From Thermoflexus sp. (lineage in GTDB: Bacteria; Chloroflexota; Anaerolineae; Thermoflexales; Thermoflexaceae): a stretch of 5,485 bases of DNA. The notes under the pieces were generated by a model. The model was not told the origin of the DNA, did not search any database, and saw only the letters and a list, made by a program, of their open reading frames with translations. A program made the translations under genes and the position numbers. The DNA lies in NCBI GenBank assembly GCA_017743605.1, contig JAGHYO010000166.1, forward strand, positions 1-5,485, written 5' to 3'. Below, piece by piece: positions 1 through 5,338 of the stretch (the stretch's first letter is position 1; the number at the start of each line of letters is the position of its first letter).

Positions 1-75
1 AAGCGTTTTTGAAGGACGTGGCTGCCTTCCCTAGCTCTCCATAGAAGCCTGCGCCCTCCGATTGGGTCGGCTCCA

Positions 76-104
76 TTGACATTTTTCCCGGGATCGGTTA
101 TGCT
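76..104 (+). promoter_or_regulatory. Predicted sigma70-type promoter for the SufR-like regulator
   Basis: A perfect -35 hexamer TTGACA lies at 76-81 and a -10 element TATGCT (4 of 6 consensus bases) at 99-104, with an optimal 17-bp spacer. The start of transcription would fall near 110-112, giving a leader of about 75 nt before the ATG at 187. The spacer carries an 8-bp palindrome TCCCGGGA (86-93), which could be part of an operator. This is read directly from the sequence; activity is inferred. It is the best promoter match I see in the window. Confidence 0.7.
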
Positions 105-148
105 GGGGATGGAGGGGCCAGCGGAATGGAGGGCGATGGCGGAGATCT

Positions 149-170
149 CAGGGAGGCGCAGGCCTCCCTG
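149..170 (+). promoter_or_regulatory. Perfect 9-bp inverted repeat in the regulator's leader, next to the RBS
   Basis: CAGGGAGGC (149-157) and GCCTCCCTG (162-170) are exact reverse complements separated by a 4-nt loop GCAG. The element ends 5 bases before the ribosome binding site GGAGGT (176-181) of the gene starting at 187. It could act as DNA, as an operator for the dimeric winged-helix regulator it precedes. It could also act as RNA, as a stable hairpin. The 3' arm contains CCTCC (163-167), exactly complementary to GGAGG (176-180), so opening the hairpin would let the 3' arm mask the ribosome binding site. Which role applies, if either, cannot be decided from sequence alone. Confidence 0.5.
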
Positions 171-186
171 TCTCTGGAGGTAGCCC

Positions 187-783
187 ATGCAGGCGACGAG
201 GTCTCGAATCCTTCAAATCCTGCGGGAGAGGGGCGAAGCCACCGCCATCGAGCTGGCCGCACGACTGGGCCTCCGCGCGGTCACCGTCCGGCATCACCTT
301 CGCGTCCTGCGCGCCGAGGGCCTGATCCAGGAGGTCCGCGCCCACCGCAACGGTCGTGGACGTCCCCGCATCGTCTTCACCCTCACCGAGGCCGCCAACC
401 GTCTTTTCCCACGGAATTACGAGGGGCTCGTACGCCATCTCCTCCCGGTCGCCCTCTCAGCGGCGGAGATCGGCCAGATCGCCCGACGCATCAGCGAGGA
501 GGCATCCCTCCAGGGCCTGACCGGCCAGGCACGGCTCGACGCTGTCCTCTCCTTTCTCAACTCGAAAGGCTACCTGGCCCGGATGGGGCCCGCGACCAAC
601 GGCCGGGCGTGGCTGGAGATCCGCAACTGCCCGTACCTGGAGGTCGCCCGGGAACAGGAGGGGCTGTGCGCCCTGGACGCCGCCCTGATGGAAGAGCTGT
701 TCGGGGCGCCGGTGGAACAGGCCTCCTGCATCGTCCGCGGCGACCCAGTCTGTCGCTACTGTATCCGCTACGAAGCGGCCTGA
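187..783 (+). CDS. SufR/COG2345-like winged-helix transcriptional regulator with cysteine-rich C-terminus
   Basis: This is a 198-residue predicted cytoplasmic transcription factor. The N-terminus is a typical winged helix: a helix-turn-helix at about residues 18-50 (AIELAARLGLRAVTVRHHL, then LRAEGLIQE) and a wing with GRGRPR at 56-61 leading into FTLTEAA. The C-terminal third carries five cysteines, C148, C161, C181, C189 and C192, spaced X12, X19, X7 and X2. In the SufR/COG2345 family, C-terminal cysteines ligate an Fe-S cluster that controls DNA binding, so this is likely an Fe-S or metal/redox sensor. The first CX12C step matches SufR but the rest does not, so I withhold the name sufR. The start is fixed by an in-frame TAG at 181-183 and by GGAGGT 5 bases upstream of the ATG. 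No suf genes are visible, so the target is unknown; autoregulation is plausible given the inverted repeats upstream. It is convergent with the operon to its right. Confidence 0.85.
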   Translation: MQATRSRILQILRERGEATAIELAARLGLRAVTVRHHLRVLRAEGLIQEVRAHRNGRGRPRIVFTLTEAANRLFPRNYEGLVRHLLPVALSAAEIGQIARRISEEASLQGLTGQARLDAVLSFLNSKGYLARMGPATNGRAWLEIRNCPYLEVAREQEGLCALDAALMEELFGAPVEQASCIVRGDPVCRYCIRYEAA

Positions 784-840
784 TCCATCGCCTCGGCTGA
801 ACAAACATCCCGAGCTCGGGGGCGGGCGGCCTGAATTGGG
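784..840. other. Convergent intergenic gap with a 12-bp palindrome
   Basis: Two genes end toward each other here, so a bidirectional terminator would be expected. The clearest structure is the palindrome CCCGAGCTCGGG at 809-820, which as RNA can form only a 4-bp stem with a 4-nt loop. A second weak pairing joins GGCCT (828-832) with AGGCC (845-849), reaching into the end of the leftward gene. Neither is followed by a T tract on either strand. I do not call a factor-independent terminator; termination may be Rho-dependent or use this weak structure. Confidence 0.3.
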
Positions 841-2148
841 TTAGAGGCCCAGTATGGGCCACACCACCCCCTCCAGCCCCAGGCGGCGCAGGGTGAGGGG
901 CACCAGGATCACCCCCAGGGTGTTCAGGCGACGGCTGCCGGTCAGGGAGGGGAGCAGGCCGATACCCGAAGCGGCCAGCAGGACCGTGAGCCCGGGGATC
1001 CCCCCCAGCCATGCGACGCTGAGGAGGATCAGGACCAGGGCCGCCGCGTAAACCCCCCGCCAGGCCCGGGAGGCGACCCAGCGGCTCATCCCCCACGCAA
1101 GGGGCTCCATCATCAGGAAGGCCAGCGCCGCCGCCCCCGCGGTTGCCAGGACCGCTGCGCGATAACGGTCTGGCGTCGCTGGCCCCGCCCAGGGAGCCAG
1201 CATGATCCCCAGCCCGCCCCGCGCCGCGGGAGCATCCGGCAAAAGGAGCAGCCAGAAGACGCCGATGCTACAGAAAGCCCGGGCAGCCCCCTGGGCAACC
1301 AGAAAGGCCCGGTCATCCCGCTGGGCAGTGGCGTGACCCGCCAGCAGCCCCCCGATCCCCGCTGTCACGCCGGGGAAGAGCACCACGAACACGCCTCCCA
1401 GCAACCCGGCCCCCACCCCCCGTGCCCAGATCCCCAACGGCAGTTCCTCGCCCGAGGGACGGGGTGGAACCGGCCGGCTGCCCGTCATCGCCTGCAACAG
1501 ACCAGGGACCGCGAACAGCCCCAGGAAGGCGGGGATCAACGGCTGACCTGCCAGCGGCCCAGTAAGGGGGTTCCGGGCCAGCAGGAGGAAGCCCAGGGCC
1601 CCGGAGAGGAGGAAGGTGATCACCCCAGCCCCGAGCCGCGTCCAGATCGCTATCAGGCGCCGGCCCGGTGTGGGCAGCCGCTCGGCGCCCCACGGCCACT
1701 CCGAAAGCAACAGGAAGGCGCTGAGGGCCAGCAGGATCCAGCCCACGTGCGGCGCCAGCACCGCCCGCAGCGCCGCCCATCCCCGGGGCCAGAAGGGCGC
1801 GGAGAGCAACAGGAGCATCACAGCCCCCCACGCTCCCCATCCGGCCCATCGCACCGCCTCCTGTCCCCATCCCTCCCGGAGGGCCTTCTGGGCCGGCAAC
1901 AGGAGTCCCATAGTCCCTTCGTCTGGAGTTTGATAGAACACCGCCGGGGCCAAATGGAAGAAGGCGTAACCCGCCGCCACCCCGATGCCTAGCCCCAGGC
2001 CGCCATCCGCCGGAAGGCTCCTTCCCCATTCCGGAAGGCTGAACAGGAGGGCCGCCACCAGATTGTAGGGGTGCAGGCCAGGGATGATGGCGCTTATCCC
2101 GCTGAGCATCAACCCCACGCCTACCCCGAGCAGCAGCTCCGCAGACAT
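841..2148 (-). CDS. TctA-superfamily multi-pass membrane protein (COG1784 type), probable transporter permease
   Basis: This 435-residue, strongly hydrophobic protein has about ten predicted membrane segments. It shows signatures of the TctA permease superfamily: IIPGLHPYN at residues 22-30 near the N-terminus, a TPDEGTMGLLLPAQKALREG stretch at 74-93, LIPAFLGLFAVPGLL at 204-218, and a second glycine-rich FPGVTAGIGGLLAG at 258-271. The two proline-glycine motifs in each half fit the internal duplication of the family. Its length and the C-terminal RRLNTLGVILVPLTL (406-420) resemble the COG1784 branch more than the ~500-residue TctA of tripartite tricarboxylate transporters. No TctB or TctC partner is visible, so the substrate and coupling mode are unknown; an organic anion is the natural guess. 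GGGAGG (2155-2160) lies 6 bases before the ATG. It follows the cyclo-ligase gene by 12 bp, so the two are almost certainly cotranscribed. Confidence 0.8.
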   Translation of the reverse strand: MSAELLLGVGVGLMLSGISAIIPGLHPYNLVAALLFSLPEWGRSLPADGGLGLGIGVAAGYAFFHLAPAVFYQTPDEGTMGLLLPAQKALREGWGQEAVRWAGWGAWGAVMLLLLSAPFWPRGWAALRAVLAPHVGWILLALSAFLLLSEWPWGAERLPTPGRRLIAIWTRLGAGVITFLLSGALGFLLLARNPLTGPLAGQPLIPAFLGLFAVPGLLQAMTGSRPVPPRPSGEELPLGIWARGVGAGLLGGVFVVLFPGVTAGIGGLLAGHATAQRDDRAFLVAQGAARAFCSIGVFWLLLLPDAPAARGGLGIMLAPWAGPATPDRYRAAVLATAGAAALAFLMMEPLAWGMSRWVASRAWRGVYAAALVLILLSVAWLGGIPGLTVLLAASGIGLLPSLTGSRRLNTLGVILVPLTLRRLGLEGVVWPILGL

Positions 2149-2160
2149 CCGGCGCCTCCC

Positions 2161-2760
2161 TCACGATCCATCCTCCGCCCGAAGCCAGCCCGCCTCCGTC
2201 AGGATCCACCGCACCCGGCTGTCCTGGGCGGTATGGGGGAGCGCGTCGACCAGGAAGCGGGCGTAGGTGACCCCCACGGTGATCCCTCGAAGGCGCGGGA
2301 GGAGGCGGTCAAAATACCCGCCGCCGTATCCCAGCCGGAAGCCCCGGCGATCGAAGGCCACTCCTGGGATGAGGGCCAGCTCGATCTCCTCCGGAGCCAC
2401 CTCCGGGCAATCCGGCGTCGGCTCCGGCACGCCGTAGGGGTGGCGCTCCAGCGCGCCGGGCTGATACAGATGAAGCGACAACATCCGGGACGAGGCGATC
2501 CGGGGGAGCACCCATCGCTTCGCCGAGTGGTGGGTGAGCAGCGGCGTCAGATCGATCTCGTTCCGGAACGCCATGTACGTCAGCACCGTGCGGGCCTGCG
2601 CGAAGGGAGGCGATGCCTCCAGGCGCGCGCGGACCGCCGCGCTGGCGGCGGCGACGATCTCAGGAGGCAACGCTTCCCGCTCGGCGAGCCATCGGGCGCG
2701 CAGGGTCCGCTTCATCCCGCAAACCGATTCCGGGGATGGGAACTCACCCTGCTCATTCAT
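2161..2760 (-). CDS. 5-formyltetrahydrofolate cyclo-ligase (5,10-methenyltetrahydrofolate synthetase)
   Basis: This cytoplasmic enzyme uses ATP to convert 5-formyl-tetrahydrofolate to 5,10-methenyl-tetrahydrofolate, returning a stored or inhibitory folate to the one-carbon pool. From the start at 2760 it has 199 residues. Family marks are K17-R18 (KRTLR, the usual N-terminal motif), FRNEIDL at 65-71, HPYGVPEP at 107-114, and the signature from PGVAFDRRG (132-140) to GYGGGYFDRLL (144-154). The start at 2760 overlaps the stop of the preceding gene as ATGA and has AAGGAGG at 2771-2777, 10 bases upstream. A second ATG at 2713-2715 (MKRTLR, giving 184 residues) fits the usual family N-terminus better but has only a weak ribosome site. 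I prefer 2760, with moderate certainty. The family is known as YgfA in E. coli and as MTHFS or Fau elsewhere. Confidence 0.93.
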   Translation of the reverse strand: MNEQGEFPSPESVCGMKRTLRARWLAEREALPPEIVAAASAAVRARLEASPPFAQARTVLTYMAFRNEIDLTPLLTHHSAKRWVLPRIASSRMLSLHLYQPGALERHPYGVPEPTPDCPEVAPEEIELALIPGVAFDRRGFRLGYGGGYFDRLLPRLRGITVGVTYARFLVDALPHTAQDSRVRWILTEAGWLRAEDGS

Positions 2761-3533
2761 CCAGGGATGCCCTCCTTGCCCTCCGGGTCCGGCGCGTCGG
2801 CCGGCAGCCAGGCGGCCAGCTGCTGCGCCCATCGCTCCGCAGCCCGGCGGGCGGCCTCCCGAAAATCCATGCGCTGAGAAGCGTGGAGGATCGGCTCCCC
2901 CACGAACACCACCGCCGGTGGCGGCCCTCCGGCCACCCTCGAAAGGTCCGCAGGATCCTGGACCTCCAGGGCAACCCATTGGAGGTCCTCGGGGACGGAG
3001 AGCAGGGCGCTACATGCGAGGCCGGCTGGCAGGCCGCGGGCGCGGGCGGCACGAGCGTGACGGCCGGCGATCTCGGCCTCCGGTGCCTCCCGAGCCCACC
3101 ATAGGATCGCCCCTTTGGCAGCCCCGTGGGGGACCGCCTCCGCCGGGAGCTCCGGAGCCACCGTCACCGCGTCCGCTCCCCACACTTCAAAGGCGGCCTG
3201 GAGATACGCGCCCGCCGAAGCCGGATCCCGCCACCGAGCGTCCAGCAGGATGGGCAGATCGTCGGGGAAATAGCGGATCAGGCGCTCCATCGCCACCATC
3301 CCGGCCGCGCCCTCAGCCAAGAAGGGGATCAGCGGGACTGCACAGGCGCAGATCCACGCCCCCACCTCCTCCAGGATGGCGCGGGCGAAGGGGAAGACCG
3401 GGTCGTCCACCGGCAACATCGGCACCGGCATCCGATCCCGCCACGCCGCCAGGGTAAGGCCCAGGCGGGTCCGCCGCTGCCGCTGGGCGTTCCGGAGCTT
3501 CCCCCAGAAATCCGGGCGTCCGGGGATCGTCAT
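2757..3533 (-). CDS. Orotidine-5'-phosphate decarboxylase-like protein with degraded active site (probable pseudoenzyme)
   Basis: This 258-residue protein has the overall layout of type-2 PyrF: an FWGKLRNAQ start, a central LLDARWRD followed by AYLQAAFEVWGADAVTVAP (about 110-127), and ILHASQRMDFREAARRAAE near the C-terminus (215-233). That resembles canonical PyrF, which has ILDAKRGD, a later GADAVTV and a closing ILYAS..DFAEAARRAAE. The residues that do the chemistry are mostly changed. The GLDP aspartate is replaced in GLTL (T27), the YKP lysine in AVPL (V66), the DxKxxD lysine by arginine (R100 in DARWRD), and the SRGI phosphate-binding arginine region reads GEPI (212-215). Only the last aspartate, D103, remains. 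Decarboxylation of OMP is therefore unlikely; a regulatory, scaffolding or new ligand-binding role is possible. The reading frame is intact, so it is not a decayed gene. It follows comM by 39 bp and overlaps the cyclo-ligase start by 4 bp. The start is the ATG at 3531-3533. Confidence 0.75.
   Translation of the reverse strand: MTIPGRPDFWGKLRNAQRQRRTRLGLTLAAWRDRMPVPMLPVDDPVFPFARAILEEVGAWICACAVPLIPFLAEGAAGMVAMERLIRYFPDDLPILLDARWRDPASAGAYLQAAFEVWGADAVTVAPELPAEAVPHGAAKGAILWWAREAPEAEIAGRHARAARARGLPAGLACSALLSVPEDLQWVALEVQDPADLSRVAGGPPPAVVFVGEPILHASQRMDFREAARRAAERWAQQLAAWLPADAPDPEGKEGIPG
2771..2777 (-). promoter_or_regulatory. Ribosome binding site AAGGAGG for the cyclo-ligase, inside the upstream gene
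   Basis: AAGGAGG on the minus strand lies 10 bases before the ATG at 2758-2760. It is embedded in the last codons of the PyrF-like gene, in the stretch encoding GKEGIPG. Together with the ATGA stop-start overlap it points to translational coupling and supports the longer N-terminus of the cyclo-ligase. Confidence 0.65.
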
Positions 3534-3539
3534 CGCCAC

Positions 3540-3545
3540 CCTCCT
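3540..3545 (-). promoter_or_regulatory. Ribosome binding site AGGAGG deciding the start of the PyrF-like gene
   Basis: On the minus strand AGGAGG is followed directly by GTG GCG ATG. The GTG at 3537-3539 abuts the site and has no spacer, whereas the ATG at 3531-3533 sits 6 bases away, the usual distance. This favours the ATG and removes two residues from the longest possible reading frame. Confidence 0.75.
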
Positions 3546-3572
3546 GCTCTCCAGCGCGGCGACCCGGCCGGC

Positions 3573-5102
3573 TCACGCGCCAGCCATCGGCCAGCGGGGG
3601 CGATACTGCAGGGCCTCAGCGATGTGATGGGCTTGCAGGACCTCTGAGCCTTCCAGGTCTGCGATGGTGCGAGCCACCTTCAGAACCCGATGATAAGCCC
3701 GGGCGGAGAGATGCAGCTGATGCATCGCGGCCCGCAGGAGGGCCTGGGCCGGGGACTCCATCGGGCAATACGCGCGGATGTGCCCGGGCCCCATCTCGGC
3801 GTTGCACGTGACTCCGGTTCCGTGGAAACGCAGGCGCTGGATGGACCGGGCGCGCTCCACCCGCTCCCGGATCTGCGCTGAAGGCTCCCCCCGCCGGTCG
3901 TCGGACAGCTTCTCATACTCCACTCGGGGGACCTCGATCTGGATGTCGATGCGATCCAGCAGCGGCCCGCTGAGGCGTTTCTGATAACGGGCGACCATGG
4001 CCGAGGAGCAGGTGCAGGGCTTGATGGGATCGCCGTAGTAGCCGCAGGGGCACGGGTTCATGGCCGCCACCAGCATAAACGCCGCCGGGAACTCCAGGGT
4101 CCCGGCGGCCCGGCTGATCACCACCAGCTTGTCCTCCATGGGCTGACGCAGCACCTCCAGGGCGCGCAGGTCGAACTCCGGCAGCTCATCCAGGAAGAGC
4201 ACCCCCCGGTGGGCCAGGGAGATCTCCCCCGGGCGGGGGAAGCGACCCCCGCCCACCAGGCCGGCGTGACTGATGGTGTGGTGGGGCGCCCGGAAGGGGC
4301 GCTGGCGGATCAGAGGGAACTCCGAGGAGAGGAGGTCCGCCACGCTGTAGATGCGGGTCACCTCCAGCGCCTCCTCCAGGGAGAGACGGGGGAGGATCCC
4401 GGGGAGGGCGCGGGCCAGCAGCGTCTTCCCGGTCCCGGGCGGGCCGATCATCAGCACGTTGTGGTTGCCGGCCGCCGCCACCTCCAGGGCCCGCTTCGTG
4501 TGCTCCTGGCCTTTGATGTCCGCGAAGTCCACCGCAGGAGGCGTGTCGATCCAGCGATCCAGCGGCGTGGGCGGCTGGGAGGGGATGGGGCGCTGCCCGA
4601 GCAGGTGATCCACCAGTCCCCGCAGGGAGGCCACCGGATAGATCTCGATGTCGGGCACCAGGGCGGCCTCCGGGGCATCTGCAGCAGGGACGAACAGGCG
4701 GCGGATGCCCATCTCCCGGGCCAGGGCGGCCATCACCAGCGTACCCGGCACGTGGCGCACCGACCCGTCCAGCCCCAGCTCGCCCACCACCAGGGCTTCC
4801 TCCATGCCGTTCAGGGGAAGCTGCTCAGAGGCGACCAGCACCCCTAGGGCGATCGGGAGATCGTATGAGGGGCCCTCCTTGCGCAGATCGGCCGGGGCCA
4901 GGTTGACCACGATGCGGGCCAGCGGGAAGGACAGGCCGGCGTAGCGGATCGCCGAGCGCACCCGTTCCCGCGCCTCTTGGACCGCCGCGTCCGGCAGCCC
5001 GACAATGGTGAACCCGGGCGGCCCGCGGCTGACGTCCACCTCCACCGCCACAGGCTCCCCCTTCAGCCCGATCAAGGCGCAGCTCCACAGACGGGCGAGC
5101 AT
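3573..5102 (-). CDS. comM: ComM/YifB family Mg-chelatase-like AAA+ ATPase
   Basis: ComM is a cytoplasmic hexameric AAA+ helicase that promotes branch migration when incoming single-stranded DNA is integrated during natural transformation. The 509-residue length is normal. The N-terminal Lon-like domain (about 1-165) has the family opening MLARLWSCALIGL and GFTIVGLPDAAVQEARERVR. It keeps GPSYDLPIA (77-85), but the stretch where Lon has its catalytic lysine reads PGTLVMAALA, so it is not a protease. The AAA+ core has Walker A GPPGTGKT (220-227), Walker B VLFLDE (301-306) and GPLLDRID (379-386) with a candidate arginine finger. Four cysteines, C351, C353, C363 and C365, form the Zn-like CPCG...CTC cluster typical of the family. 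The C-terminal helical domain contains SARAYHRVLKVARTIADL. The ATG at 5100-5102 is chosen over a GTG at 5115-5117. Lying just downstream of rplS fits common bacterial gene order; it leads the four-gene leftward operon. Confidence 0.95.
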   Translation of the reverse strand: MLARLWSCALIGLKGEPVAVEVDVSRGPPGFTIVGLPDAAVQEARERVRSAIRYAGLSFPLARIVVNLAPADLRKEGPSYDLPIALGVLVASEQLPLNGMEEALVVGELGLDGSVRHVPGTLVMAALAREMGIRRLFVPAADAPEAALVPDIEIYPVASLRGLVDHLLGQRPIPSQPPTPLDRWIDTPPAVDFADIKGQEHTKRALEVAAAGNHNVLMIGPPGTGKTLLARALPGILPRLSLEEALEVTRIYSVADLLSSEFPLIRQRPFRAPHHTISHAGLVGGGRFPRPGEISLAHRGVLFLDELPEFDLRALEVLRQPMEDKLVVISRAAGTLEFPAAFMLVAAMNPCPCGYYGDPIKPCTCSSAMVARYQKRLSGPLLDRIDIQIEVPRVEYEKLSDDRRGEPSAQIRERVERARSIQRLRFHGTGVTCNAEMGPGHIRAYCPMESPAQALLRAAMHQLHLSARAYHRVLKVARTIADLEGSEVLQAHHIAEALQYRPRWPMAGA

Positions 5103-5108
5103 CCCAGG

Positions 5109-5114
5109 CTCCTT
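5109..5114 (-). promoter_or_regulatory. Ribosome binding site AAGGAG deciding the comM start
   Basis: AAGGAG on the minus strand lies 6 bases before the ATG at 5100-5102. It overlaps the first codons that would follow the alternative GTG at 5115-5117. The ATG start also gives the N-terminus MLAR typical of ComM proteins, so the two lines of evidence agree. Confidence 0.8.
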
Positions 5115-5171
5115 CACGCGGAATCCGTCGAGAGGAAGGCCATCCGACGGCCTCTGGAAGGCATGCGCTCC

Positions 5172-5184
5172 TAATTAAATGATA
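5172..5184 (-). promoter_or_regulatory. AT-rich patch, possible -10 region for the comM operon
   Basis: The minus strand here reads TATCATTTAATTA, the only markedly AT-rich stretch in the 220-base spacer before comM. TATCAT (5179-5184) could be a -10 element giving a leader of about 70 nt. The DNA 17 bp upstream is GC-rich with no recognisable -35 hexamer, so the call is tentative. The operon might instead be read through from rplS. Confidence 0.35.
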
Positions 5185-5222
5185 GTCGGCGGCGTGGGCG
5201 GCTCCTGGCGCCTCTCCCGTGG

Positions 5223-5275
5223 AGGCTTGCCCCTTTGCGAAGCGTGGGGACGCGAAAAGGGGCGGCTGGAAGCCT
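5223..5275 (-). terminator. Long stacked hairpin downstream of rplS, possible terminator
   Basis: Three nested pairings line up in the spacer: AGGCTT (5223-5228) with AAGCCT (5270-5275), GCCCCTTT (5229-5236) with AAAGGGGC (5256-5263), and GCGT (5242-5245) with ACGC (5250-5253) around a GGGG loop. A 6-nt bulge (5264-5269) separates the two outer stems. The hairpin starts about 60 bases beyond the rplS stop in the direction of transcription. No run of T follows it on the minus strand, so it is not a textbook factor-independent terminator. It could slow polymerase, protect the rplS mRNA 3' end, or form part of a comM leader. The spacer from 5118 to 5338 shows no open reading frame I would defend. 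Confidence 0.4.
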
Positions 5276-5338
5276 TTGTTCCCATCCGCCCCGGGGTCAT
5301 GCGCTCGGTCGCGGGCTGCCGGATGTGTGGGATGGGCG

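Noticed and set aside
1..15. GCGTTTTT at the left edge as the tail of a terminator from an upstream gene
   Set aside because: The T run is suggestive, but any stem would lie outside the window, so nothing can be shown.
126..800. Long open frame of 224 codons covering the whole regulator gene in another frame
   Set aside because: Its product is dominated by Gly, Pro and Arg with no recognisable domain, as expected from the shifted frame of a GC-rich gene. The frame starting at 187 gives a clear winged-helix protein.
809..820. CCCGAGCTCGGG as a bidirectional terminator
   Set aside because: The stem is only 4 bp as RNA and has no T tract on either side. I list it only as a palindrome in the convergent gap.
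2071..3457. Several long rightward open frames opposite the cyclo-ligase and PyrF-like genes
   Set aside because: They are antisense to recognisable proteins, rich in Arg, Pro and Gly, and overlap each other in different frames. GC-rich DNA has few stop codons, so such shadows are expected.
2757..3533. PyrF-like gene as a decayed pseudogene
   Set aside because: There is no frameshift or internal stop, the ribosome site is strong and coupling to the next gene is preserved, which argues for a maintained protein with altered function.
5115..5117. GTG as an alternative comM start
   Set aside because: It overlaps the ribosome site AAGGAG that serves the ATG at 5100-5102, and the ATG gives the normal family N-terminus.
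5125..5150. CCGTCG/CGACGG inverted repeat in the comM leader as a regulatory element
   Set aside because: Only 6 bp with a 14-base gap, and overlapping alternative pairings of similar strength exist. This is expected by chance in such GC-rich DNA.
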